Below, one piece after another: positions 1-6,426 of a stretch of 13,965 nucleotides of DNA (positions within the stretch are counted from its first letter, which is position 1; each line of letters starts with the position of its first letter). Both the position numbers and the translations under genes were made by a program. The notes under the pieces were generated by a model, which was not told where the DNA came from, did no database searches, and saw only the letters and a program-made list of their open reading frames with translations. Where the stretch lies: NCBI GenBank assembly GCA_025927795.1, contig JAICKT010000075.1, positions 1-13,965 of the forward strand. Direction: 5' to 3'. This DNA is from Parafilimonas sp. (GTDB taxonomy: Bacteria > Bacteroidota > Bacteroidia > Chitinophagales > Chitinophagaceae).

Positions 1-249
1 GGAATTGCTTTATATGGATTGGCTTATTTTATTGTGCATGATGTTATCATTCATCAACGATTTAAAATATTTACGCGCAGCAATAACAAGTATGTAAGAG
101 CAATCCGGTGGGCACATAAAATGCATCACCGGCATATTAATAAAGAAGATGGCGAAAGTTTTGGAATGCTCTTCGTTGCAAAAAAATATTGGGAGAAAAT
201 TAGACGTGATGAGAGCTTAAAAAAATCATTCACAACTATGTCGCAGTAA
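1..249 (+). CDS. crtZ: CrtZ-like beta-carotene hydroxylase, C-terminal part
   Basis: This reading frame is open from the first base of the window and ends at TAA 247-249, giving the last 82 residues of a protein whose N-terminus lies outside. It resembles the end of CrtZ, a membrane di-iron beta-carotene 3-hydroxylase of the fatty acid hydroxylase superfamily that makes zeaxanthin. Visible family features are a hydrophobic stretch (GIALYGLAYFIV), the histidine motif HDVIIHQR, and AHKMHHRH, which matches the HxxHH box, followed by the conserved ESFGMLF segment. Iron ligands from the upstream histidine boxes are not in view. CrtZ proteins are usually about 150-175 aa, so roughly half is missing. 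The stop abuts the stop of the convergent MFS gene with no bases between. The family call is firm; the exact substrate (beta-carotene or another carotenoid) is inferred. Confidence 0.88.
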   Translation, partial: GIALYGLAYFIVHDVIIHQRFKIFTRSNNKYVRAIRWAHKMHHRHINKEDGESFGMLFVAKKYWEKIRRDESLKKSFTTMSQ

Positions 250-1395
250 CTACACTTTTATTTTATTGCCAAAAAAAGAAACGCCTAAACCAAGCAGTGC
301 AATTATTGCAAATGCAATTCGTAAACCTACTAACTGGGCAACAAAACCAATCATTGGCGGACCAATTAAAAATCCAACAAAACTTATTGTTGAAACTGCA
401 GCGAGTGCTAATCCTGGTGACATTGTTTTAGATCTTCCCGCCATTGCATATACAATCGGCACAACACATGAAGCACCAAAACCAACTAACAAACATCCTG
501 CGATTGCAGATGATAAGTAAGGGAATAATATAACTATTGATAAACCTGATGCAATTAAAATTCCGCTGAATTGTAAAATACGTTTTACTCCAAATTTTGT
601 TATCAGCCGATCGCCCAAAAATCTTCCTGTTGCCATTGTACCTGCAAATGCTACATAGCCTAATGTTTTATATGCAGCGGGTGAATGAATTATTTTTTGA
701 AAATAAACACCGCTCCAATCTGCCATTGTTCCTTCACAAATCATGCTGCAGAATGCGATAAGCCCAAGTAGCAGAACTGCTTTATCTGGTTTTACAAATA
801 TTGGTTGCGATGTTTTTTTATATCCTTCATCTGGCAAAGTATTGCGGTAAGAAATTATTACCATAATAATTGCGGCAAGGGCAATAATCATAAAATGTAT
901 AAACGGCGGAATGCTTTCCGCAACAAAAAAGTTTCCTACAGCAGCGCCGCAAAATCCTGCAAGACTCCATAAACCATGAAACGAAGCCATAATGGATCTA
1001 CCATACAAAGATTCAACACCAACTGCCTGTGTGTTCATTGCTATGTTTATAAGGTTTGCCCACAAGCCAAAAAAGAACAACACAATAATCAATTGCCAAA
1101 CAGTTGCAGCAAAACCAATCAAAATTAATGTAAGCGGAAAAAATATTGCGGCTGCAATAACCAATTGCCTGCTACCAAACTTTGACACAAGCCAGCCGGA
1201 TAACGGCAAACTAATAACTTGTCCAACAGGTATTGCAAATAAAATTCCACCAAGCGCTGCTTCATTTAAATGCAAAGCGTTTTTAATATCAGGAATACGG
1301 CTTGCCCATGTAGCAACCACAAGACCTGCTATAAAAAAGAAAATGCTTACAGCAATCCTATGAATTCTTGTATTTGCAGATAGTGAAATGTTCAT
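250..1395 (-). CDS. MFS transporter, YbjJ-like
   Basis: A 381-residue major facilitator superfamily permease with about twelve hydrophobic segments. The N-terminal part carries a run typical of the YbjJ-like branch (GLVVATWASRIPDIKNAL, then LGGILFAIPVGQ), and the loop after helix 2 has GWLVSKFGSRQ, a variant of MFS motif A. The second half repeats a related loop (GRFLGDRLITKFGVKR). Length fits the family (E. coli YbjJ is about 400 aa). The substrate is unknown for this branch. The gene starts with ATG at 1395, only 9 nt after the stop of the degenerate MgsA-like gene, so the two are probably co-transcribed. Its own stop directly abuts the convergent crtZ stop, and no terminator hairpin is visible between them. 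Confidence 0.9.
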   Translation of the reverse strand: MNISLSANTRIHRIAVSIFFFIAGLVVATWASRIPDIKNALHLNEAALGGILFAIPVGQVISLPLSGWLVSKFGSRQLVIAAAIFFPLTLILIGFAATVWQLIIVLFFFGLWANLINIAMNTQAVGVESLYGRSIMASFHGLWSLAGFCGAAVGNFFVAESIPPFIHFMIIALAAIIMVIISYRNTLPDEGYKKTSQPIFVKPDKAVLLLGLIAFCSMICEGTMADWSGVYFQKIIHSPAAYKTLGYVAFAGTMATGRFLGDRLITKFGVKRILQFSGILIASGLSIVILFPYLSSAIAGCLLVGFGASCVVPIVYAMAGRSKTMSPGLALAAVSTISFVGFLIGPPMIGFVAQLVGLRIAFAIIALLGLGVSFFGNKIKV

Positions 1396-1404
1396 TGAAA
1401 TCTA

Positions 1405-1905
1405 TTAAGCAGCCTTAATTTTTATAACTTTAGATCTGTCCTTTTTTAACTCCAACGCGTCGTTATCTTTTTTTTGACTTGCACTAATGTTTGCAGGTTT
1501 TTTTAAAAAATATTCCTGGCTCATTAAAGGCGAATTAAAAATAAAATCTGCGCTGGTTTTATTAAAGGCAGCGATGATATTGTTGCTTTTAATGCTCTCC
1601 ATTAAAAATTCAAAATCTTTATGCTGTGTTTCGTTTGATGTGAAAAATATCAGAGCATCAATTTTTCCTTCTTCAATCATTTCAGCCAGCATTTTGTATC
1701 CGCCTAAAGGACCGCTTATTAATTTACATACGGGCTTATTTAATGTGCCTTCTAAAATATTTATTGCAGAACCCGTTGCAATTATCTCATGCTTCAATAA
1801 TAAATCTCTATTAAAGTATGACCATTCAATTAGTTCTGAGTTTTTATTTTCACTTGCTATAAAAGCAATATTTTTTATTTTTTTCATTGTTCTGTTGTTC
1901 ATCAT
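1405..1905 (-). CDS. Methylglyoxal-synthase-like protein with degenerate active site
   Basis: A 166-residue protein with the overall pattern of methylglyoxal synthase (MgsA, dihydroxyacetone phosphate to methylglyoxal): an N-terminal beta strand (NIAFIA), ATGSA at residues 43-47, SGPLGG at 64-69, EGKIDALIFF at 79-88 and SADFIFNSP near 120. Several active-site residues known from E. coli MgsA are changed. The catalytic Asp71 position (GGDQQ) is Tyr70 here, His19 aligns with Ser18, Asp91 aligns with Ser90, and the phosphate-binding ATGTTG is ATGSAI. Only a His equivalent to His98 (His95) seems kept. It is therefore probably not an active synthase and may bind a ligand or regulate. The C-terminal ~30 residues are Lys-rich and lie outside the family core. 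ATG occurs at 1905, 1902 and residue 7; no clear ribosome binding site separates them. It lies 9 nt upstream of the MFS gene. Confidence 0.8.
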   Translation of the reverse strand: MMNNRTMKKIKNIAFIASENKNSELIEWSYFNRDLLLKHEIIATGSAINILEGTLNKPVCKLISGPLGGYKMLAEMIEEGKIDALIFFTSNETQHKDFEFLMESIKSNNIIAAFNKTSADFIFNSPLMSQEYFLKKPANISASQKKDNDALELKKDRSKVIKIKAA

Positions 1906-2209
1906 AAATCTTTTTAATTTAAATCTTCATTTCTAAATCTTCTTTCACGTGATATTTTTTTGTTTTTATTACCACATGTAATTCGATATCCTTATTTCAT
2001 AATGAACAAACAATCATCAAATTCGTATCCAATGTGTATTGCGTACACATTACAATACTTATTTCATAAAAAAGTAACCTTTAAAAAGATGGGGAAAGCT
2101 AATTGGTGTTAGTTTATTAATTGTAACTGGCTACTAACCATTGCAAATTTTTTAATTGTTAAGTTAATATCAGGTATTTAAAAAGAAGATGACAGTTTAT
2201 CAGTTACTA
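1906..2209. other. Intergenic region of about 300 bp, no gene seen
   Basis: No convincing coding frame is visible. It separates the start of the MgsA-like gene from the stop of the beta-lactamase gene, so it should hold the promoter of the former and the 3' end of the latter. It contains a perfect palindrome (2031-2051), the 12-bp direct repeat CTTATTTCATAA at 1991-2002 and 2058-2069, and a near repeat (AATTCGATATCC about 1980, AATTCGTATCC about 2020). No exact TAnnTTTG element was found for the minus strand, nor a strong terminator; a weak GTTAGT/ACTAAC pair with a long loop lies near 2107-2140. Confidence 0.6.
2031..2051. promoter_or_regulatory. Perfect 8-bp inverted repeat, candidate operator
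   Basis: Arms AATGTGTA (2031-2038) and TACACATT (2044-2051) are exact reverse complements around a 5-bp spacer TTGCG. The geometry (21 bp, short spacer) fits the binding site of a dimeric repressor or CRP/FNR-type activator, but no cognate regulator is identified. It lies about 126 bp upstream of the MgsA-like start and is flanked by two copies of CTTATTTCATAA. A role as operator is inference from symmetry alone. Confidence 0.4.
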
Positions 2210-3046
2210 TTATTTTTTTCCCTGAAAAAATCCATATTGTGTAAGAATATTTTTTAAGATAGCAATGCGCATGTTTTTCATATCAATATTATGTGGTCCT
2301 TCAATTTGCAAAACAAAAAAATATGGATGAAGGTTTTCTTCTTCCCAGCCAACAACCCATCCGATTGAATTACCATTTTCTTTGTAGCCCCAACCTGTTT
2401 TATAACTGAGTTTATAATTCGCATTATTTTCCTGCAGCATTACATTTTTTACAACTTCCTGCACACGTTTTTGAAAAGGCAACTGATCAAAATATAATTT
2501 CTTTACAAGACCTAATTGTTCATCAGCAGTAATTTTAATATTATTATCAAGCCAGAAAGAATCAATATCATTTTTAATTATTGCACGTCCATACTTTGCA
2601 GCATAACCAAGACTATCTAACCAATGTTGCATGGTATCTTTTCCTATTCTTCTTGCTACTTCCTGGTAATATGGAACTGCAGAAACTTTAAAAGCTTCTT
2701 CCATTGTTAAGTCTTTATTCCAATCAGGGTTGGAACGCACAACGCCATCCCATTTAATTACCATTTTTTCATTTGTAATTACTCCGGTTTGTAAACCAAT
2801 CAACGAGTTTACAATTTTAAATGTTGATGCAGGCAGGTAAGCGCTGTCTGCAAACCTGTGCAGGTTATAAATTTTAAATTGAGCATGACCGTTATCATAC
2901 ATACCGAATGTTCCTGTAACATGATATTCATCAAAATATTTTTTTAAGCTATCATCTGTTTTAATGTTGTTTGATGTGCAGGAAGTGAACAGAACATAAG
3001 AAATAAGAAATAAGAAGTAAGAAATGAGAGAATATTTTTTATTCAT
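2210..3046 (-). CDS. Class D (OXA-type) beta-lactamase, predicted lipoprotein
   Basis: A 278-residue serine beta-lactamase of class D that should hydrolyse beta-lactam antibiotics in the periplasm. Class D motifs appear in order: the nucleophile and carbamylated lysine motif S74-T-F-K77 (in YLPASTFK), S122-A-V124 (SAVPYYQE), Y152-G-R154, FWL 164-166 with the Trp that stabilises the carbamylated lysine, K216-T-G218, and Arg260 at the place of the substrate-carboxylate Arg. The third motif is normally YGN, so Arg at position 3 is unusual. Residues 5-22 are hydrophobic and end at Cys23 (LFTSC), a relaxed lipobox, suggesting membrane anchoring. Length matches OXA enzymes. ATG start at 3046. The signal peptide is encoded by heptanucleotide tandem repeats. 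The blaR/mecR family shares this fold, but no sensor transmembrane part is present, so an enzyme is favoured. The substrate spectrum cannot be read from the sequence. Confidence 0.9.
   Translation of the reverse strand: MNKKYSLISYFLFLISYVLFTSCTSNNIKTDDSLKKYFDEYHVTGTFGMYDNGHAQFKIYNLHRFADSAYLPASTFKIVNSLIGLQTGVITNEKMVIKWDGVVRSNPDWNKDLTMEEAFKVSAVPYYQEVARRIGKDTMQHWLDSLGYAAKYGRAIIKNDIDSFWLDNNIKITADEQLGLVKKLYFDQLPFQKRVQEVVKNVMLQENNANYKLSYKTGWGYKENGNSIGWVVGWEEENLHPYFFVLQIEGPHNIDMKNMRIAILKNILTQYGFFQGKK
2997..3024. repeat. Heptanucleotide tandem repeat (TAAGAAA)4 in signal-peptide coding region
   Basis: Four adjacent 7-bp units on the plus strand: TAAGAAA, TAAGAAA, TAAGAAG, TAAGAAA, followed by a degenerate fifth (TGAGAGA, 3025-3031). 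They encode residues about 6-18 of the beta-lactamase precursor on the minus strand, in its hydrophobic signal segment. Because the unit is not a multiple of three, gain or loss of one copy would shift the frame of the whole enzyme. Confidence 0.85.
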
Positions 3047-3126
3047 CGAACCGTGTTTGCTTGTTTAATTATAAATGTTACGCGCAAAGTTGCATATAAA
3101 ATAAACAGTATTAAAAAACATGAAAT

Positions 3127-3148
3127 AAAAAAGCTGCATTGCTGCAGC
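3127..3148 (-). terminator. Rho-independent terminator-like hairpin
   Basis: On the minus strand a perfect 6-bp stem GCTGCA/TGCAGC with a 4-nt loop (GCAA) is followed directly by six T's. It lies about 53 nt downstream of the stop of the minus-strand remnant gene (3201) and upstream of the beta-lactamase start, so it probably insulates the beta-lactamase gene from transcription coming from upstream. Confidence 0.65.
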
Positions 3149-3200
3149 CTTTTCAGAAGGGCATGGTGGCGTTTGTAATAAATTTTATATAAAAGACAAC

Positions 3201-3815
3201 TTATTTAATAACTAATGGCAAACCATATCTATTTGTATTTATTTTTTCTTTAAACAATAAAGATTTTGAGGAAAGAAGATTAGATAAAGCATTATCACAA
3301 GTAGATGAAGATGTTCTTGTAAAAACACCATAATCTTCTCCTGTAACAAGGTCGCTAAAATCAATATTTATTGCATTTGCAAATCCCTTATTATTATAAT
3401 TAATTGTAGAGAATGCTAAAAGTCCATCCCCTGCAGCATCTTGAAGCCATTGATAATTGACAGCGTTGTTCATACTAAACATATTCCATAAAAAAGGAAA
3501 TCCGTCATATCCTGAGTGAAAGAATAAAAATTTTGTCCATAAACTTCCTGATGTGAAATTGGCTTTTGCATCATATTTTAGAGATAAAAACTCTGTATAA
3601 CCCGGAATGAAAACAGTACCTCCATTATGTGATGCAATATCGATCTTTGTTACATTGCCTCGTAAATTATAAGCGTAATGTTCAATATAATTATATTGGG
3701 GAGACAAAATATTTGTACCGATTCTTGCAATCATTTCGCCTATTGTGTTATATTTAAAGCTATCAATTGCAATTAATCCTCCAAAAGAGGGATAATAATA
3801 GTTAAATGCAATCAT
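3201..3815 (-). pseudogene. 3' remnant of a YD-repeat-like secreted protein
   Basis: About 205 residues from the first ATG (3815); the open frame continues to 3911 but that extension is antisense to the regulator gene and is not credible protein. The sequence resembles the C-terminal half of Bacteroidota surface proteins with YD-like repeats: DSFKYNTIGEMIARI, YAYNLRGNVTKID, the SLKYDAKANF segment (cf. the YDxKxNP type), FSMNNAVNYQW and INYNNKGFANAINID. Such proteins are normally longer and begin with a signal peptide or lipobox. None is present, so the 5' part appears lost, with a junction between about 3815 and 3842 where the tandem regulator genes begin. The alternative is a short intact gene of unknown function. 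The 3' end and the downstream terminator look intact. Confidence 0.55.
3725..3756 (+). promoter_or_regulatory. Possible promoter of the first LuxR-type gene
   Basis: TTG at 3725-3727 and TATATTTA at 3749-3756 approximate the Bacteroidota promoter (TTG, then TAnnTTTG) with one mismatch in the -7 element and a 21-nt spacer. It would start transcription about 80 nt before ATG 3842. It lies inside the minus-strand remnant. Weak call. Confidence 0.25.
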
Positions 3816-3841
3816 AATTGATAAGTTAGAAAAGCAATCCG

Positions 3842-4629
3842 ATGCCTGACAAATTGCTTGAGGAAAAATTAAACCAATACTGGTATAAGCCTCTGGACGA
3901 ATTAAAACCAAGTATTCAATTTATTGCATCGTATAAAGAAAAATGGCAAACGCTTGTGCTGCTGTTTGAACAAATCTCCGCACAAAATGCTGTGTTCATT
4001 TTTATATACAACACGATAATAAAACGTTTTATTTATGTAGTTGATAAAAGGAATATTATAGGACATAATGCTGAACTGTACCTCGCAGAAAATGGTTATG
4101 AATTTTCAATGTCCAACGCACATCCCGATTACCTGCAGTCCACGCTCTTATTGCAGCAGGAAGCATTCAACTATTTAAATGAGCATCTTCATCAAGCCGA
4201 TAAAATAGTTATGAACTTGGAAAGCTTTTATAAAAAAATAGCGGAGAATATATTCATTGTTTACAACAGACCTTATGTTTAGAAACTGATAATAGAGGTG
4301 CACCGGTACTTTTTTTGGGGTATGTGCATGATGTTTCTTACATTAAAAGAGTCAGAACAGCAAATCTTGTTTTGACAACTCCAAATGAAATAAAACGATG
4401 GAATTTTAACTTTGATAAAAATACAGTTGAACCTGTTCAGCCTTTATCAAAACAAGAGAAAAAAATTTTATCGCTTTTAGCAGAAGGAAAAAGCAGTAAA
4501 GAAATAGCAAATGAATTATTTGTAAGCCCGCATACAATTGATACGCACCGCAGGCATTTGCTTGAGAAAACAAATTGCATTGATACAACAGGGATGATTA
4601 CGTATTGTAAGCTGGTTGGATTATTATAA
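3842..4629 (+). pseudogene. PAS-like/LuxR-type transcriptional regulator, copy 1, frameshifted in A7
   Basis: ATG 3842 opens a frame that runs to TAG 4280-4282. The rest of the protein continues in the next frame to TAA 4627-4629. Comparison with copy 2 places the break in the A run at 4232-4238: seven A's here (TATAAAAAAATAGC) and eight in copy 2. Adding one A gives a 262-residue protein. Restored domains: an N-terminal PAS-like sensor region (residues about 30-185, with NAHPDYLQ resembling the HPED motif, and GYVHDVSYIK at its end), then a GerE/LuxR helix-turn-helix over residues about 201-262 (LSKQEKKILSLLAEGKSSKE, then a recognition helix ending VSPHTIDTHRRHL). The second half has no good ATG of its own, so without slippage the DNA-binding domain would not be made. 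Alternatives are a sequencing indel, slippage-dependent expression or a true pseudogene. It is followed 22 nt later by copy 2. Confidence 0.8.
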
Positions 4630-4651
4630 CAACACTAAGCTATGGAACGAT

Positions 4652-5439
4652 ATGTCTGCTAATACTATTCATGAATTGATAAAAGTACATTGGAATAAAA
4701 GTTGGAATAATCTAAGGAACAGCATTAATAGTCTTGGCTCTACCAAAGATAATTGGCAAACACTCATACCGCTATTCGAACAAATTTCTTCTCAAAACGC
4801 AGTATTCTAATGATTTGGAACCTAATGACCAACCGCATTGTTTATACGGTCGACAAAAGAAGTGTTTGTGGTTATGATGCTTCAATGTATCTCGCAGATA
4901 CTGGTATGAACTTTTCGGTGGCTAATATACATCCTGAATCGCTCTATTCTGTAGTTAAAATGAACGAGCAGGGAATTAAATTTCTCACCGCAGAAAATAA
5001 AGAAAGAGATAAAACCACTGTAAATCTTGAAGGTTTATATAAAAAAAATACCGGCCAATATTTTCATTTTTTACAGCAATCATTATGTATGCAATTTGAT
5101 AGTGAAGGAAATCCTTTCCTTTTTTTAAGTTATATACATGATGTTACTTACATTAAAAAAAACAGAACAGCCAATCTTGTTCTAACAACTCCAAATAGAA
5201 TAAAATGGTGGAATTTTAATTTCGAAAAAAATTACCTTGAACTTGTTCAGCCTTTATCAAAGCAAGAACAAAAAATATTATCACTTTTAGCTGAAGGAAA
5301 AAGCAGTAAAGAAATAGCAAGCGAATTATTTGTTAGTCGTCATACAATTGATACGCACCGAAGGCATTTGCTTGAAAAAACAAATTGCATTGATACAACA
5401 GGAATGATTACATATTGTAAACTGGTGGGATTGCTGTGA
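4652..5439 (+). pseudogene. PAS-like/LuxR-type transcriptional regulator, copy 2, frameshifted near 4808
   Basis: ATG 4652 is chosen because from there Trp14, Trp35 and the WQTL segment align residue for residue with copy 1, and start-to-stop length is again 788 nt. The first frame ends after SSQNAVF at TAA 4808-4810; protein similarity resumes in the -1 frame with MIWNLMTNRIVYTVDKR and runs to TGA 5437-5439. One nucleotide is missing relative to copy 1 between TTC (4805-4807) and ATT (4813-4815). The stop overlaps an ATG (TAATG, 4808-4812), so ribosomes could reinitiate and make a ~209-residue protein lacking the first ~53 residues but keeping most of the PAS-like region and the whole LuxR HTH. 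The HTH half is far more similar to copy 1 than the N-terminal half is, at both DNA and protein level. The gene converges on the secreted hypothetical gene with 18 nt between the stops. Confidence 0.8.
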
Positions 5440-5457
5440 ATATATTTTTAGATGCGA

Positions 5458-6240
5458 TTATTGCTGCGGCTTATCTATACTTTTACTTTCATCTTTCACA
5501 TTTGTATTTGCTGCGGCAACAACTTCGCAAGTCCATTCTCCAGCAGTATTCTTATAGCATGAAAAAGCTCTTTCTCTTTTTAGCAATACAATGCGACGAT
5601 TGTAATCTGTGCAGGTTGTAAACGTTGCTCTTACAGGATAAATAGTTTTACCCTGTGCATCATTCGGATCTTCATAAACGCGATAAGGATGCGGCTGACC
5701 GATGGTGAAATTTTGAAAACTAACCGTTACTCTTCCATCTTCGCCCGGTTGCGGTTCTCTCTCAAAGTCTGTTCTAACAGCACCTCTGAATGATTGTTCT
5801 AAAGCATTTTTCCCTTTTGAATCAGGGTCTGAAGCAAAGCATGCAACTGTTGTATTTTGTTGCTGCACAGTTGGATTGGTTTGTGTTTTATTTTGATGTG
5901 TTTGCGGTTGAACATCGGCGTTCGCATTTGCAGTTTTATTCTCTGCTTTAAGCGGTTTAACCCAATCTTCATTTACTAAAAAAGATTCCGGCGAACTGCC
6001 TTTTGTTTGCGGATCGCATGTAACAGAATAAGAATACTTGCCACCATAACTATGCACTTCTGTAACTGTGGCTGCCCGCCAGTATTTTTCGTCTTTTAAG
6101 CTAAAAGGCGACACCCATACACGGTTTCCTTTTTTAAACGTTTGCTTTTGTGTTTGTGCAGAACTATTAAATGTGAATGCTGAAAAAATAGTAATAAAAA
6201 AAAGGAATGACAGCAATGGGTAATAGTGTTTCGATTTCAT
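5458..6240 (-). CDS. Secreted hypothetical protein with Cys-containing C-terminal domain
   Basis: I do not recognise a named family. The 260-residue protein begins with a clear signal peptide (residues 1-28, basic start, hydrophobic core, cleavage likely after SSAQ). Residues about 34-97 look like a small SH3/Tudor-type beta barrel (KKGNRVWVSPF, YWRAATVTEVHSYGGKYSYSV, ending DWVKPL). A low-complexity Gln/Asn/Thr linker spans about 100-131. The C-terminal part (132-240) has four Cys (134, 210, 228, 238; one more at 75), including SCYKNTAGEWTCEV, and probably forms disulfides outside the cytoplasm. The tail is charged. ATG start at 6240; a -7-like element TATATTTG lies upstream. Function unknown. 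Confidence 0.8.
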   Translation of the reverse strand: MKSKHYYPLLSFLFFITIFSAFTFNSSAQTQKQTFKKGNRVWVSPFSLKDEKYWRAATVTEVHSYGGKYSYSVTCDPQTKGSSPESFLVNEDWVKPLKAENKTANANADVQPQTHQNKTQTNPTVQQQNTTVACFASDPDSKGKNALEQSFRGAVRTDFEREPQPGEDGRVTVSFQNFTIGQPHPYRVYEDPNDAQGKTIYPVRATFTTCTDYNRRIVLLKRERAFSCYKNTAGEWTCEVVAAANTNVKDESKSIDKPQQ

Positions 6241-6319
6241 TTTTTATTTTAATGTTTTGGTTTATGGAAAGTACTGATTAAAATTTTCGTTGATTTAAGA
6301 AATCGTTGTTAGTTGATTT

Positions 6320-6327
6320 CAAATATA
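6320..6327 (-). promoter_or_regulatory. -7 element (TATATTTG) upstream of secreted hypothetical gene
   Basis: On the minus strand TATATTTG matches the Bacteroidota -7 consensus TAnnTTTG exactly. It sits about 80 nt upstream of the ATG at 6240. No good TTG is seen at the -33 spacing, so the call rests on one element in AT-rich DNA. Confidence 0.35.
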
Positions 6328-6426
6328 ATAAGAATTAAAAAACATTGCTGTATTGAAACAGTATTGCATGTCTGTCATGAAAGAAAAAAATTTGAATCAG
6401 AAAAGAAGTTGTGCAGAAAAAAATAA

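Noticed and set aside
992..1363. 123-codon plus-strand ORF
   Set aside because: Antisense to the MFS transporter, whose transmembrane pattern and family motifs are clear.
1487..1936. 149-codon plus-strand ORF
   Set aside because: Antisense to the MgsA-like gene; hydrophobic composition follows from the AT-rich complement.
2107..2140. GTTAGT/ACTAAC inverted repeat as terminator of the beta-lactamase gene
   Set aside because: Only 6 bp, AT-rich, loop over 20 nt and no T tract in the needed position.
3816..3911. N-terminal extension of the minus-strand YD-repeat-like protein to TTG 3911
   Set aside because: It is exactly antisense to the well-supported start of regulator copy 1, begins at TTG, and lacks a signal peptide or family resemblance.
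4616..4651. TTG 4616 as start of regulator copy 2
   Set aside because: It overlaps the end of copy 1 and adds residues with no counterpart in copy 1; ATG 4652 aligns exactly with the start of copy 1.
4801..4813. Programmed -1 ribosomal frameshift joining the two halves of copy 2
   Set aside because: No X-XXY-YYZ slippery heptamer is present at GTATTCTAATG and no obvious downstream stem was seen; a one-base deletion relative to copy 1 explains it more simply.
5436..5621. 61-codon plus-strand ORF after regulator copy 2
   Set aside because: It lies mostly antisense to the end of the secreted hypothetical gene and starts with GTG overlapping the regulator stop; a shadow frame.
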